Origin: Massariosphaeria phaeospora
Lineage: Eukaryota; Ascomycota; Dothideomycetes; Pleosporales
Direction: 5' to 3'
Assembly (NCBI GenBank): GCA_011032825.1
Contig: JAADJZ010000021.1
Location: forward strand, 434,001-498,000
DNA length: 64,000 nucleotides
A program made the position numbers and the translations under genes. Below are positions 1-13,433 of the stretch, one piece after another. The notes under the pieces were generated by a model. That model did no database searches. It saw only the letters and a program-made list of their open reading frames with translations, and had not been told where the DNA came from. Every line of letters begins with the position of its first letter. Position 1 is the first letter of the stretch.

Positions 1-1450
1 GTTCAGCGCTTTCCTTCCGCGGAAATGATCCATCGTTTCCGTTATCGCGCGTTTGCATTCGGGCCACGAAGTCGAGATGTAGATAACCGCATTCCAGAAG
101 CCTTGCAGCGGAAGAACTAAAGCGGAGGCAAGGTTCAGTCCGAACACGGGTTTGTCCTTGTGGGTGAATTGCTGAAGGCGATTGACAGTCGAGGGCACCC
201 AAACGATGATCAGGGCCGTGAACATGAGGAAAGCGACTTTGAAATAGCTCCATGCAGCCCTGTTACTTGCAATAGCCTTGGGACTGGTTCGCCGTCGAGG
301 TGAATGAGGAAGGCCGTTGGAGGTTGGAAGCCTCTGAGTCACGCCAGGGTCCTCGACCTGATTGAGAGCAACCACGGTAGCTTTGTAGCCTGTGTTTAAA
401 TCTTCGGGACGACGAGGACGAGAATCTGCCAATCCACGAGACAAGCTCGGCATCCAGGCGACACGCGAGAAACTAGAAGGGCCGGCAGTAGTAGACACTG
501 GAGACTGTATTTGAGAGAGTTCCCTGGTGCTGGAAAAGGAGCTCCGACAGTCGGATGTGGAGGATAAAGGTGGAGTCTCGGAGTCGTGCCCGGGTTGCGC
601 ACGAGTCTCGACCTTCATTTCGGTCTCGACTTTGATGTCTTTTGTGTTTTCAGAGGTGAAGAGGCTGATCGTAGCTGGTCCATGGGATGCTGTGTGCTTC
701 GAGACTGATATGAACTCAGCATTTTGGCGCAGGATCCGCCGACCTATAGCAATATAGAGTCCAAGCGTGGCACAGATAATGATCCTAAAAGCTGTTAGTA
801 TTGACACCTATAACTTAAAAGGATATACATACCATACGGGGGCGTAGAAGAAGGCGATGCGCATCCATTCGGCGTCGGCGGAGACCCAGCACCAGATCTG
901 TTCGATTAGCATATACCATCTCATGATGCAAGTCTACTCACGGTTGCAGGCCCGATGATCTTTTTCGAGTGACGTAGATCGTTTACGATGTAAACAATGG
1001 ACGGGATGCCCGGGACTCCATAGTTGACGAGCAAGTACCACTTCTCAAGGTGACGAAGCTTCTTTGTCTCGTAGGATCTGAAGAAGACAAGGTAGACATT
1101 GAGCGCCATGGAGAAAACCTGCGACGTTGTTAGTGCCAGAGCATATGACACTGAACCCTTGCACCTACCCAGCATGCGTCCGCCATGAAAAACCACTGGA
1201 TCAAGATGCCCTGGAGCAAGCACAGGCCAGGGATTATAGTTGGACGTATCGAAGAGGTAGAGATGAGTGTAGCTACGCTGGCCAGCATGTTGCCGAAACT
1301 GGCGTAGAAGATCAGTCGATTGATAGGCTTTCGGAAGTACTCCCGACAGAAAGTCAAAATGATGACGAAGGACCCCAACAGAGACAATATGGACATGCAG
1401 CGCTCTGTGAGCTGGAGGGCCAGCGCTTCGCGGCTGGTGAGTTCGATCAT
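1..1450 (-). CDS. cAMP-receptor-like G-protein-coupled receptor, 3' end outside window
   Basis: Plasma-membrane seven-helix receptor of the fungal Git3/Dicty_CAR-like group, expected to signal nutrients or an unknown ligand to a heterotrimeric G protein. I model four exons on the minus strand: 1450-1169, 1118-942, 897-833 and 784 to below 1. Introns are 1168-1119, 941-898 and 832-785, and all junctions keep frame. At least 436 residues are encoded and the frame is still open at base 1, so the C-terminus is missing. Exon 1 starts MIELTSREALALQ and carries the first helices; exons 2 and 3 carry the middle helices, including the segment WCWVSADAEWMRIAFFYAPV. Exon 4 holds a long Ser/Thr-rich third cytoplasmic loop and then helices 6 and 7 (AFLMFTALIIVWVPSTVNR, then NAVIYISTSWPECKRA). 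The family call comes from recalled similarity; the ligand is unknown. Confidence 0.85.
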
Positions 1451-2501
1451 GGTGTGAGTTGTTGCTTCTGCTAGGCGCGAAGTTGAGAAGCGCGTAGCAA
1501 GTATAGCGGGTTGTGAGGGTCCTCTTGCTTCAAACGAGCAAGCTCATACCGCAGCGAGGCAGCATGGAAACGCAGGCGGGGTAGATTCGCAGTCGGCGAG
1601 CTGCTGGTTGCTGTTATGAACAGTCGATGCTGCAGGGTGCAACGGGAAATCGCAGATGAGTGCGTGCCCCAAAAAGGGATGGCACGGCTCGGACGAACAA
1701 GCCGGCAGTGAAAGTGATTGCGGTCCAGGGAGTCCAGATAGTAGAGTGAGCAATCATCGGCGGTGAGAGCAAAAATGTGACAACCAGCCTCAAGACGGAG
1801 CTCGCAGGCGCACTGTGGAAGTGTGCGGAGATGGACGCGAGCCCTTCGTGGAATTCGAGTAGACCGGGTACAGCAGGAGAGGGAGACAGAAATGCCAGTG
1901 ACCCTTTGGCACGACGTGATACAAGACCAGACGGGTTAGGGAGCAAGTTAGGAGCCAGCTTGCACGACTTCGCCGTCGGTCGGTACCTGTCAAGCGAGAT
2001 CGGCGCAAGGTGACTATCACAACGGATAGTATTCTTGCCGCGAGCCCACTGTTGGGGGAGAGAAATGACGTGGAGAGGAACGAGACAGGAGACAAGACAA
2101 CACACAAGACCCGGGTGTATCACCAACCTTGGGCTACCAGGGACTTACAGGAGATACATATACTACCGTGTGCGCCACATGGGCCGCACAAGGGCTGCGA
2201 GCTATTGTATCTGGCGATTCAGCAGGATGGGCGCATCCAGGACTCCAGGTAAGCGGCCGCCTGTGCCCGTGGATGGAGGCCTCAGGACCCAGGTGTGGTC
2301 GCGAGCAGCCATCGTCGGTCGCAGCAGAAATCAACCGAGAGCATTGACGTTTGGATGCAGGATTGCGGGGGCCGGCACGCAGCAACAGCGGCGGCAGCTG
2401 CTCGCCGGCTACGAATAGCGCAAGTCGCAATGCCCTCAGGCCGGTGGAGGCTTTGTGCGCCGTCACGAGCCGTTTGTGGTGTCGTCGATTCGGGCGCGGC
2501 T

Positions 2502-2528
2502 AGACGAGAGACGAGAGACGAGAGACGA
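2502..2528. repeat. 7-bp tandem repeat (AGACGAG), 3.9 copies
   Basis: The unit AGACGAG is repeated nearly four times without mismatch. It is a simple microsatellite in non-coding DNA. Confidence 0.9.
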
Positions 2529-2602
2529 ACGCTCGTCCCCCGGCCGTCCGCCGCCAAGCCTCGCACCTGTCCTCCAGTGTTGACCCGTCCCGACGTCGTC
2601 CT

Positions 2603-2630
2603 GCACCGGCACCGGCACCGGCACCGGCAC
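2603..2630. repeat. 6-bp tandem repeat (GCACCG), 4.7 copies
   Basis: The unit GCACCG is repeated more than four times without mismatch, followed by the related GCACCT and GCACCC. Non-coding. Confidence 0.9.
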
Positions 2631-3998
2631 CTGCACCCCAGAGAAAGCGCTGCTGGCTTCCCACGGCGCCCCACAGCAGAACAGCGCGAGCCTTTCTTTT
2701 CGACGTGCTTAGCACGGCGCTCTCGAGCGAGCGGGCGGGTTATCATCCTCAATTGTGCTGATTGGGCGAAACTCCTGCCGGGGCGTTGTCCTTCTTGTGT
2801 GCCGTCCACTACTGTTTCCCCCATCGAGATCCTAGTAAGCTCGGTTATGCGGGGTATGAACTGCGCGATGCGGCATACTAAGTCGTGTCTAGATGCCTCG
2901 ACCTGTTCAAACGAACCGTCACCATCTACGAGTACACTAGCGACTTTAGTGCCACGCAGCCGACCATATGCAAACAGTAGCCTGCTATTCAATCATGCCA
3001 TTCCCACCGCCCACTACTTAGTGTGTGCATACCAACTATCAAAGCTTTTTCGCATGCTTACAAGGCGTTGTTCTTCACTTCGGTGCTTATTCTCGAGGAT
3101 TTCCTTTCTATCATCGCGGGCGCGCACACGCCATAACATATCGCGAAGCAGCACCTTCGACACTCCTGTAAAGCAAAGTGGACTGCTGTGGCCTCTCGTA
3201 CAGCATTATGTGCTGACTGAGGCCGCCTTCGAATCGAGATGCGCCAGCAGAGGCATTTGATAGAAGGTCCTGCATGGCTGTAGTCCCGCTGCATTGCTGC
3301 GCCGGGTCCTCCTTGGCTCTACCAGTACCCAGTATCCAGCTAGTGCTGAACGCGCTTAGGAAAAACAATCTGCCTGTCAGAATTTCCTACCGTGCGGCTC
3401 GGGAGGATCCGTGGCCATCTCTCGTGGCCGCCCCCGTCAGGCTGGCGACGCTCCCGAAATGCAATACCGAAACGTATCGGTACTCTTCTTTCGACCCAAA
3501 TGCCGGCGATAGTCCAGTAGTGAATATACGAACCTCGCAATCAAGTACGGCGTACCACTACCGTTTCTACTCGAAAACTTCACCTCAGTGGTCTTTTCCG
3601 GTCCGGGGATATTAGTAACGAAAGGTCACTGTGTCAACAGCGCGTGTTGCTGAACGGTCGGCCTTCATGATGTACCCCTATTACGAGCTTAGTTGACAAC
3701 ACACGTTGCGCCACTTTTTCCGCATTTGGTTGTTCTAAGCGGCTACTTTGAGAAAGACTTGTCTAGGAAGGGTGCGAGTCAACGTAGAAGGACTTACGGT
3801 ACTTCTTTGAGTGACATTGCACGCGGTCACAAGATGGAATTCGGTACAAGCTTTGGTTATTGATCACAGGACGCGTACGTAGTCTATGGTGCTATCGTTT
3901 CAAGCACTGCACTCATATCTGCAGAAGCTCTGTCGTCTTGCTGGCTAAACTAGTGTGCTTTTCAATATCGGGATAGCGACGGCCAGTCGAAAAACCCA

Positions 3999-4050
3999 GC
4001 TATTACCAAAGCTATTACCAAAGCTATTACCAAAGCTATTACCAAAGCTA
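3999..4050. repeat. 12-bp tandem repeat (GCTATTACCAAA), 4.3 copies
   Basis: Four identical 12-bp units run back to back, with a partial fifth (GCTA). The lack of any mismatch suggests recent or ongoing copy change. It lies about 150 bp beyond the 3' end of the catalase-like gene. Confidence 0.95.
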
Positions 4051-4194
4051 AACGATGGTTCAGGCTTTCGTTGAGTTTCGATGATATGGACCAAACGAAT
4101 GACCTGTTTCTTATGTAAACTCAAAACTAGCTTTCAAACCCTCAGCGCGTTATCCCGACAGTCCTGTACCTCTTCTTTCATTCACCAATTCACT

Positions 4195-5227
4195 TTACGC
4201 CTCCCTCCTCTGCCGTCCACTCAGAAGATAGAGACTAGCCCGAACATCCAACAACGGATCGTCGCTCACATGGACACCCTCAACTCTCGGGATCGGGTCG
4301 AAAATGACCTGCTTCTGCTCCTTCAAGCTCTCCTCCTCACTCAACGTCTGCTCAACCCGAATAGCCCCCAACTCCACGACCTTCCTGTCCTCAGGCCAAA
4401 GCACAGTCGCATCATTCGTCACATCGCCCTCCTCCGCAACCTGCGCCAGTAACTTGAACTCAAACGGCCCAGACTCCAGCCGTTCAGACAACTCGTCGAA
4501 CAAGTAGTTCTTCTCCTTCGCAGCCGTCTCTTCCGCCGTCAGCGTCTGCACCCCCGCACTCGGCTCGATGCGGTACCGCACAACAACCTCATTGCCATCC
4601 TGACTCACAAACTTAAACGCATTGATCCCAAAGAAACGCTGCGTCGCAAAGCTCACCGGACTCGGCTTCGGGTCCTGCAAGAACCGCACCGTCTCAGGGT
4701 GCCAGCCCAGAAACTCCGGCAATGCGTCTTTCGGCCCGCCAGCGGCTTGCAGGAACGCGAGGAAGTCGGCGCCGGTGCGCACAGGGAAGTATTTGGTCGA
4801 GTGGGCGATGATGTCGGTGTGGTGTCGGCGTCCGTCGGAGGAGAGCGGCAGGTGGAAGCGGATGGCGATGCCGCGGGGATTGGCGTTCGGGTCTGTGTCG
4901 GGGATCTCGGGGAGTCCGGTGGAGGAGGAGAAGCGCACGGTGATGGGCGTGGAGGGGTTGTTGAAGTGGGGGGCTTTGGAGAGAGCGAGGGCTGTGGGGG
5001 TAGGGGTGAATGTCCCAGTGAGGAGATGGCCGCGGGCGTGGGCTGGGTAGATGTTAGTATTATATTGAGGCTCATAGAAGGGTAAGAGAGGAAGGGAGGG
5101 GACCATGTGTTGAGGGGACTAATATACCAGGTCTAAACGCTTTCGGTGCTCCCCCAGCGGCAGCCCGCAGCGTATCTACGAGGCCCTGGCTCGTCTCCAG
5201 GACCTTGGCGTCGGTAGAGAGAGGCAT
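4195..5227 (-). CDS. Small catalase-related peroxidase (SrpA-like)
   Basis: Haem-dependent catalase-fold enzyme of the small, SrpA-like group, likely using hydrogen or organic peroxides. Two exons: 5227-5128 and 5042-4195, with an 85-bp intron (GTATAT...CCCAG). The product is 315 residues, much shorter than a classical catalase. The splice joins FRP to AHARGHLLTG, rebuilding the catalase N-terminal motif with the likely distal His35. Near the C-terminus VRASLYLLSGRQRR supplies a likely haem-ligand Tyr305 with Arg301 one turn before it. ATG 5227 is chosen because it opens the frame that splices cleanly. ATG 5106, at the start of the longest uninterrupted frame, lies inside the intron. Third codon positions are strongly C-rich, as in real genes here. 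Confidence 0.88.
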
Positions 5228-6546
5228 GCTCTCTCTGTCTGAAAGCGATCCAGCCTCGATTTTCTGTTCGTCTTCAAGCTGAACACTACCAACAAAAATA
5301 TATACTTTTCCAGCACAAAAGCAAGACAAACCCCAGGATACCGAACACGGATTCCAAGGACCCAGCTTCCAGCAGCACTCCCTCGAATTTATACCCCATC
5401 TCCTTCTCCTTCCCACTCCGCCCAGCCGTTCACACCATCCTTCCAAATAAACATCCCCCGCCGTAACTGTCGAAATCCCCCCTCGTCTTAAACAGCACCG
5501 AGCACCAAGCCCCACGCTAGCCTGATGCCCAGCCCTCTGATTGGCCCAACACACCATGACAGCAGCTTACTCAAAGCATACAGCACCATATTATGCCCCA
5601 AGCCAAGCATACCTACAGCTATTCGTCATCCGATCAGGGCGTTAGCGAAGATTGAGTAAGAGGAGGCCTAGCTAGCAATGTACGAAAAGGTGCAAGGGTT
5701 CGGCTTGGTTTCAATATCTTTGTTTGCAGGCGAGGAGTTGAGAGTTGCTGTGATGGGTTTCGTAGTGGGTGGGGAGTTAATGTTATGCCCCTGGCATAAT
5801 TGACGTGTTTTCCATTGCGCACCCATCAAGGTGAGTAAGCCTACCCTCTTACCTCTTACGAGCCCCGAGTACATAGACGATACGTAGTATACGAGATACA
5901 GTAGGGCTTTGCTAAGATAGCAGCAGCCTATCTAACTATTGCTTGAAACCTCCTTACCGGTCACGAGGATCGCCAAAAAGTCTTCTTTATTGGCAGTAAG
6001 TTCCGCTAGCGGGGCGGGGTTTGACAGATAGCTGTTGAAGTAGTGCAGACTTGATCAAGGAAAGAAAAACCGTTGTCCGTATAGGAGGGACCGGGGGTCT
6101 GAAATGGAAATCTTCATTACTTAATACTATCAGCGCTGTTTGGGAGTCCCATTGGTCCAGTTTGGATCCCATTGCCGATATGAACACTATGAGGAAAACA
6201 ATAACTACCACCCTATAAACATACAATTGCCAACCACTCGCAGGGGGCAAACAGCAGGAATGATTAGGCGAGAGTAGGCTGGTGGCTGGAGATTGATTGA
6301 AGCGATGCGAAGACTCCCTTGCTAGCCTTTGGCGAACATTACAAGCCTCGCCTGTTACCAGTCCGGAATGGAGTCACTAAACGCCCGGTCCATGGAGGGT
6401 GAACTTTGTGATACTACTACTATGGGATCCTGATCTTGCGAAGCTGTGACTGAGCCTGTGCCGCTCCCCAAAACTCCCATATTTGCATCTAACAGGTCGC
6501 ATCAGCCACACGAACAGGTTTCAACATTACAAGCAGTCGACTTGAC
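5228..6546. other. Intergenic, 1.3 kb, contains one dispersed repeat copy
   Basis: It lies between the catalase-like gene and the 3' end of the Pho85 kinase. It holds repeat copy A (about 5871-5976). No supported gene; the 87-residue frame at 5987-6250 shows no family features. Confidence 0.6.
5871..5976. repeat. Dispersed repeat, copy A
   Basis: Diverged copy of a roughly 95-105 bp element shared with 8045-8150 and 8591-8696. Shared landmarks in order are TAGTAT or TAGTCT, GATACAGTAGGGCTTTG, a variable middle, and CACGAGGATCGCCAA near the end. Position conservation was judged by eye. Confidence 0.7.
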
Positions 6547-7580
<1,034 letters not shown>

Positions 7581-8044
7581 GATGGGGACGGTTGGCACGG
7601 TCGGGGTGGTCTGGCCGTCGCCCAAGGCCTGTACGCTGATGGACGAGTCGGTGCGGTCTGCGAGCGAGAGAGTGCCGGCGTGGGTCGGCCTGAGGTTGCC
7701 GGGCGGCGCTCGGGTGGTGTATCTGGAGTCCCAGAGGATGGCACTCGGCGTGGTGAGCTGGTTGGCGATGTGGGTAAGAAGAGAGCGGCAGTGCTCGGTG
7801 GAGGACTTTGGTTGCGCCGTTTTGGGTGGTGGGCGGTGGGCGAGAGAAGGCTTCCCTATTTATGGGCGATGACCGGAGTGTTTGCAGGCGGTGCACACTG
7901 CACGATGAGTCGCTGTTGCTGGTGGTGGGGGAGCGATCGCCGCCGGACCCTGTTGGCGCCTGACCGCGCGCCTCGAACGCCCACCAGACGACCTCCGTTC
8001 TGGTTCTTCTATTTCGGGCACGCGCCCGTGGTGAGCTTCCACTA

Positions 8045-8150
8045 TACTAGACATTACCTAGTATGCTGGATACAGTAGGGCTTTGTCAAGATACAGGCAG
8101 CAAGTTTCCTTGCTGCTACAATCCCCTCTACTGTCAAGAGGATTGCCCAA
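8045..8150. repeat. Dispersed repeat, copy B
   Basis: It shares GGATACAGTAGGGCTTTGTC and a terminal AGAGGATTGCCCAA block with copies A and C, in the same orientation. Confidence 0.7.
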
Positions 8151-8590
8151 TTCAGACATGTATGCCAGGGCGGTGCCGGCATTATTTTTTGCCAATCGAG
8201 TGTCTGCAAGCCGAGATCAAATTGGAGAGATTGGTCAAGAACAGCCCGGAATGTCCACGGACACTCCGTACCTACCGCGTATACTGCTGCATCAATTAGG
8301 ATCAATTATTAGCTGTGCCTGCTCGGTTCCTGCTCGGTCTGCCTCGGGACGTTGCATTGCGGGCGCTACTACTCCGTAGACAATCTACACTACGAGTACA
8401 TCACGGAGCATATCTAGACCGGGTAGTCCTGGCAATAGTGCCCCGGGCGGGTGCATCACTACTGGCGCAGGTCCAAACAACACCTGCAGAGCACGTCCAC
8501 ATCTACAGTGAACGCAGCGGCCTTTTGTTTGTAAACTGCAGTCTTGGATACCGGGACTGATGGACCGCATGTGAGTGAGGGCAAAGCCCC

Positions 8591-8696
8591 ACTTACACAT
8601 CACCTAGTCTAGTAGATGCAATAGGGCTTTGTAAATCCAAAGGCAAACTATCTAGATATCCCTAAAAGCTCCTATACTGCCACGAGGATTGCCAAA
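8591..8696. repeat. Dispersed repeat, copy C
   Basis: It shares CAATAGGGCTTTGTAAAT and the terminal CACGAGGATTGCCAAA with copies A and B. The middle part has diverged. Confidence 0.65.
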
Positions 8697-9095
8697 CATC
8701 TGTGTTCATCGGCGCTGGAATCTGCTCGGGGGAGTGGGGTGGTCGCCCGGCAGTGGCGAAGCTCGGGGCACGCAACGTCCCACGCCCACGTTTTGGTGGT
8801 CGCGGGCGCCCACGGTCACAGCAGCTCTTCGTCACCACAACCGGCCAGCAACCGCTTCTGCCTTTTACTTGTGATCTCTCCCAAAACCGACTGCGAGCGC
8901 CGCAATGCGAGTTAGCCTACACCACCGCCCTCCCCACCGAACCCGCCTACTGCCCGACTGAAGCTTCCGCTTTTCCACATCGCCCTGTCGTGGTACTTGC
9001 GGCCGCGCTGCTTGCTGTTTGCCTCACCCCACACCGCCTGGCCTTGTCCGATCCATACAAAGCCTTCCTCTAGCAGCTGCTACTCGTAGGACGCC

Positions 9096-12000
9096 ATGCA
9101 GTACACCGTTTACGACCGCCTGCTCCAGCGGGAGCTTGGCCAGGATCGCAAGCGCTACTCGAGCATTCGCGGCATCTACGGCGATCGAAAATGGGTCGGA
9201 GACTTGGACATTGTGAATGAGCTGGCTGGCCACAACGGATGTGTGAATGCTTTAAGGTACGTCAGCCTGCCATCTACCGTGTGAGACATGCAATAACCCC
9301 CTCCAGTTGGTCGCGATCCGGCCGCCTGCTTGCCTCGGGCTCTGATGACCATCGCATCAATATACACTCGTATAACCCCGAGTCCTCGACCTCGCCGTTC
9401 AGTCTGACCACGTCCATATTGACCGGGCACCGCTCTAACATCTTCTCCGTCAAGTTCATGCCATACTCGAATGACAGAACCATAGTCTCGGCAACTGACG
9501 ACGTCCGCATATTCGACATTGAGCACTCCGGCCACTCCGCTTTCGGCTCTGCGCCCTCTAACAACTATTCACAATCAGGACGACGACGCGCGGGCATTCA
9601 TGGTGCACCAGAGGGCTTGACACTGACAGAAGGAGATACCAATGCAAAGGCGTTTCGCTGCCATACTGACACAGTGAAGCGCATCGTGACCGAGGACAAT
9701 CCGTTCTACTTCCTGACCTGCTCCGAGGATGGCGACGTACGGCAATGGGACATCAGACAGCCGTCGAGGATCTATCCCCCTGCGCGGGAGGGCATGAGGC
9801 CCACTTGGGCTGACGCGAACGCAGCAGACAACGTTCCGCCGCCTCTTATATCGTATAGTCGTTATCACTTAGACCTCAACACTATATCGTGTTCCCCGTC
9901 ACAGCCACATTACATTGCTCTTGGTGGCCATCATCTCCATTGCTTCCTACACGACAGACGAATGCTAGGCAGGGACCAGTACCGCGAGCGAGGCGCCAAG
10001 CTTTCAAGTCCCAGCAACTGGACTGGACATGAAGACGGGCAGCTTGGAAAAGCTACGCAATGTGTGAAGAAATTTGCGCCAAACGGTCAGCGGCGAATGC
10101 GCCGGTCCGATAACGGCCATATTACCGCCTGTAAGATTAGTGACGCCAACCCGAACGAGCTTGTTGTTAGCTGGTCGGCAGACTGGATCTACAGCTTTGA
10201 CATGATGAGAAGTCCGGATGCCACCGAGGACTTCTTCACCTCCAAGGTATCAGTTGGATCCACCAAGCGTCGAGCAAAAGATAAGAGTCAAAAACGCAAG
10301 CGACCACAGTCCAACGTAATGCCACTCGAGGCTGCAGAGAGGGGCGGCTCCCGACAGCGGACTGAAAGCTCGCAAGCGTCTGAGTCCGCTCCACAGGAAG
10401 GTCTTGCTCTACGAGTGAACTATGGAAATGGCCAGAGCGAAGAAATCCGTATCGGAGAGCCTGAAACCCCCCTTTCGCATTGCCAGGCCCCCAAAGCCGT
10501 AGAAACTGGGAACTATCGAATTGGTACTACCGCGGTTCGGATTCTCTACCAACTTTCCAATTTAAGCCACTCATCTAGTGTTGCCGATGATCCTGTCGAA
10601 TACACCACTACGTTTGATAGTGTGCTCTGGCATGCTACATCATCCCTGCCTATCATCGATGAAGTCGCGAGGACCTGGCGGTACCCAGTAGAACCAAATG
10701 CAGTAGAAGTCGCTGTTCAAAATCAGCTACGTGATGCACGTGCTTCTACTCGACGATGTGTGCAGGCGGCCGGAACCCTCGCGCGGGTGTTGGGCGGTCA
10801 TTTACGCACTCGCGATGACGCAGATGCAATGATTTCTCGGTACTACACCGTGATCCAGCCGGCGCCCAGTGAGCGGCCCTTGTCACGTCGCGAGCAATTT
10901 GGGTACGATTTCTTGAAGGCGATTCTGCTGTGGCTGGACAGTGGTCCTGGGTCGCTTGTGGAAGGGTTCTCAAGTCCTAGTAGCAATCCACGACTCCCCA
11001 TAAATCCCGACGCAAGCATCGACGATATCGACACGATCTTGATCCCGTATCTCCTCCGATTGGCTGGCGAAACCCCTGTTGTGGATGTGGATGTGTCCAG
11101 GTTCGAGAGGGATGAGACGCGAATTCTTTTTCCTTCCGAGAAAGCTTCCGTGATCGCTTTCGCAAGGGCAGTGAAGATTCCATTCGCCGATCTGACTGGT
11201 GTAATCGTCCCTGCAGCGGGGAGTTCGTTGATCAATTGTGACGTGCAAGACCGCAAGGATGCGGTGAAACGTTGGGCTTTCAAGATTGCGAGGAGTGTTT
11301 TGCTGACTACTGCAAAACACATCCGGTTCTCTTTTGTGAATCGCGCTTTTGGAGGCTTAGGTAACCCAGATGCTAGGACAATAGCCGAAGAGGAGGCTCT
11401 CAGAGTACAACAGGAGGACATCGACCCTCTTGAGGAGGAGGAGGAGGCAGAGCTGATCAGCAGGGGCTGGGTGCAGGAGTCGACAGATCGATCTCGAGAG
11501 GACCAAGCGGCGGTGCCCAGTGCATCTCAACCCAGAGATATCAACGATTCAACAGCAGTTTCCGCGGGGAATACGACTGGAGGCAGTGTCGTAGAGGAAG
11601 AGGTAGAGGACGTGGAAGAGGAAGAGGACGAGGACGAGGAACTAGACGATGATGTTGACGACGAAGAGGAGGATTACAATATGGGTTACGGCGATATGGA
11701 TGACGATGATGAAGATGACGAGGACGGACTCTCTCGCATTCAAGGAGGCCGCGTTCTTTGGAGATCCGACACTGCTCGAAGTCACTTGAGAGAGAGCGTA
11801 GAGAGCGACGTCCCATGTCCGCCACATACCCGCAAATATACTGGTCACTGCAACGTTAGGACGGTCAAGGACGTTAACTTCTTTGGGTTACAGGACGAAT
11901 ATGTCGTAAGCGGCAGCGATTCTGGACATGTCTTCATCTGGGACAGAAAGACTTCCCAGTTATTGAACATACTTGAAGGAGACGGAGAGGTTGTCAACGT

Positions 12001-12588
12001 GGTCCAAGGTAAGCCCTTTTCTAGTAGTAGACATTTGCACGTTTTAACAACTTATAGCTCACCCCTACGAACCAACGATAGCTGTTTCGGGTATTGATCA
12101 TACAATCAAGATATTCTCTCCTGACGCCCAAGCACAGCGGAACGCTCGTCGAGGCATTGGCATTAATCCGGCCGACCCAAGTCTTCCTTCTTTGAACTTC
12201 GGACGTAGGAGGCGCCCCGTCAATACCTCTCGAACTGTTGTTCCTCCAGATCCATCTCTGAGCGAGGACGAGGAGGATCAAGTTGTGGCAGGTGGTCTTA
12301 GTAGCCGGAAGCGAATGCATGATCAGTATGCAATCACCAGCCGCAATGATATGGATAGGAGAGGAGGGGGAGATGATGCTTTCATCTCGGTTCGTGATCT
12401 CCTAAATTCCCTCCTCAATGCTCCTCATTAACGAAATTCTGTTACAGAGAGGACTTCTGGCTCAGATTGCACGACGACTTCGAGACGGAGACTTAGGCGG
12501 GGCGCCTGACCCGGATGATAGTGATGTTGATGCTGATGATGATGGTCCCGTTGTAGTCGACAATGATGAGGGCTGCACAGTTATGTAA
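9096..12588 (+). CDS. DCAF6-like WD40 protein (putative CUL4-DDB1 substrate receptor)
   Basis: WD40 protein resembling DDB1- and CUL4-associated factors of the DCAF6/NRIP type, which present substrates to a cullin-4 ubiquitin ligase in the nucleus. Four exons: 9096-9256, 9307-12008, 12058-12389 and 12448-12588, giving 1111 residues. The N-terminal blades run from LAGHNGCVNALSWSRSG through FLTCSEDGDVRQWDIR to DRRMLGRD. A long basic and disordered insert follows. Then comes an acidic run of Asp/Glu near genomic 11590-11730. The last blades follow: VVSGSDSGHVFIWDRKTS, then HPYEPTIAVSGIDHTIKIFS across the 12009-12057 intron. This split arrangement of N- and C-terminal blades is typical of the family. 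Direct DDB1 binding is inferred. Confidence 0.88.
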
Positions 12589-13036
12589 ACTGGTATCCAG
12601 GATGCGCTTCGGCGAGGCTTTTTGTAAAGACTTCGTTGCACTCTGGGGGGATTTATGGATCTGGGCATGAGTAACGGTGTTCATGTCGCCTGGCATGAGG
12701 TATTACGATGAGGATGAACATCATCTTGGTCGATCTCTTGATTGTCCACGCGAAAGTACAAATCATGGACAAATCAGAATATTGCAAGCCATGAAGTACC
12801 AAAAATATGCACAGTGTATAGAGCGCCTAGCTAAGTTCAGTGGACCTTCGTTGGTCGAGGACTGATTGCCCAGGTAGCATTTTGGATATGTCTGACAGAT
12901 TTCGCGAGAGAAATCAATAGAAAGTGAATTGTCCAGGAAAGCGCCCCAGCTCAGCACCATTTTCTATCCCAACCACACTGGAGGTTTGGGAACACCATGC
13001 ACCACACGCCTGCCCGAACGAAGCGCAACGTGTCCC
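12589..13036. other. Convergent intergenic region, 3' UTRs
   Basis: It lies between the 3' ends of the DCAF6-like gene and DPM2. Nothing beyond presumed 3' untranslated sequence is visible. Confidence 0.6.
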
Positions 13037-13433
13037 TCAGCTTGCCTTCTTCTGCTTGGCCTTCAATGCCTTCTTCCTGTTGCTCCGTATCATAACAACC
13101 GAGAGGAAGCTGCCGACAACGGTGGTGAAGAGGACTATGAGAATGACAGGTATGCGGATGGCCCAGACGCGCGGTGGGAATAGGGAGTGCAGGGCGTGGT
13201 CCTCGTCGACGAAGGGCTGAATGCATTAGTCAGACATGTTCACAATACAGCAGCCCCAACAGGTAGGTCTATGGGTTTGTGGATAGCAAACGTACCATGA
13301 AAAGCGTCCAGACAGTGTAGTAGAGAAAGACGGCGGTTGCTGCGATCAGCATGCTGAAGCCCACGAGACGGTCGAGCTGCAGAATTGTGAGCTTTCTCCG
13401 TGACTATTAGTTTTGTCATCGTAAACATACCAT
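13037..13433 (-). CDS. dpm2: Dolichol-phosphate mannosyltransferase subunit 2 (DPM2)
   Basis: Small ER-membrane subunit that stabilises the dolichol-phosphate-mannose synthase, the donor system for N-glycans, O-mannosylation and GPI anchors. Three exons: 13433-13431, 13376-13296 and 13216-13037, giving 87 residues. The protein begins MLDRLVGFSMLIAATAVFLY, has two membrane helices (about 6-28 and 48-70), the family signature PFVDEDHALHSLFPPRVWAI in the loop, and a lysine-rich ER-type tail (RKKALKAKQKKAS). The coding part of exon 1 is the ATG alone, followed directly by the donor GTATGT. Without this splice the conserved LDRLVG start has no initiator. It is missed by simple ORF finding because each exon is short. 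Confidence 0.93.

Larger units (their letters stand above)
1451..4194. other. Intergenic, 2.7 kb, no convincing gene
   Basis: This lies upstream of the GPCR and downstream of the catalase-like gene. It contains three short tandem repeats (2502-2528, 2603-2630, 3999-4050). Several open frames occur, the longest being 2295-3260 on plus, but they are low-complexity, overlap in opposite strands and match no family I know. Confidence 0.6.
7581..9095. other. Divergent intergenic region with two dispersed repeat copies
   Basis: The 1.5-kb space between Pho85 (-) and the DCAF6-like gene (+) should hold both promoters. Repeat copies B (8045-8150) and C (8591-8696) lie inside. Open frames here are shadows or low-complexity. 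Confidence 0.65.

Noticed and set aside
2295..3260. 321-residue plus-strand open frame upstream of the GPCR
   Set aside because: It is low-complexity, runs through two tandem repeats, overlaps a long opposite-strand frame, and shows no domain or start context.
3999..4050. CRISPR-like array
   Set aside because: Units are 12 bp with no spacers, in a eukaryotic genome; this is a simple tandem repeat.
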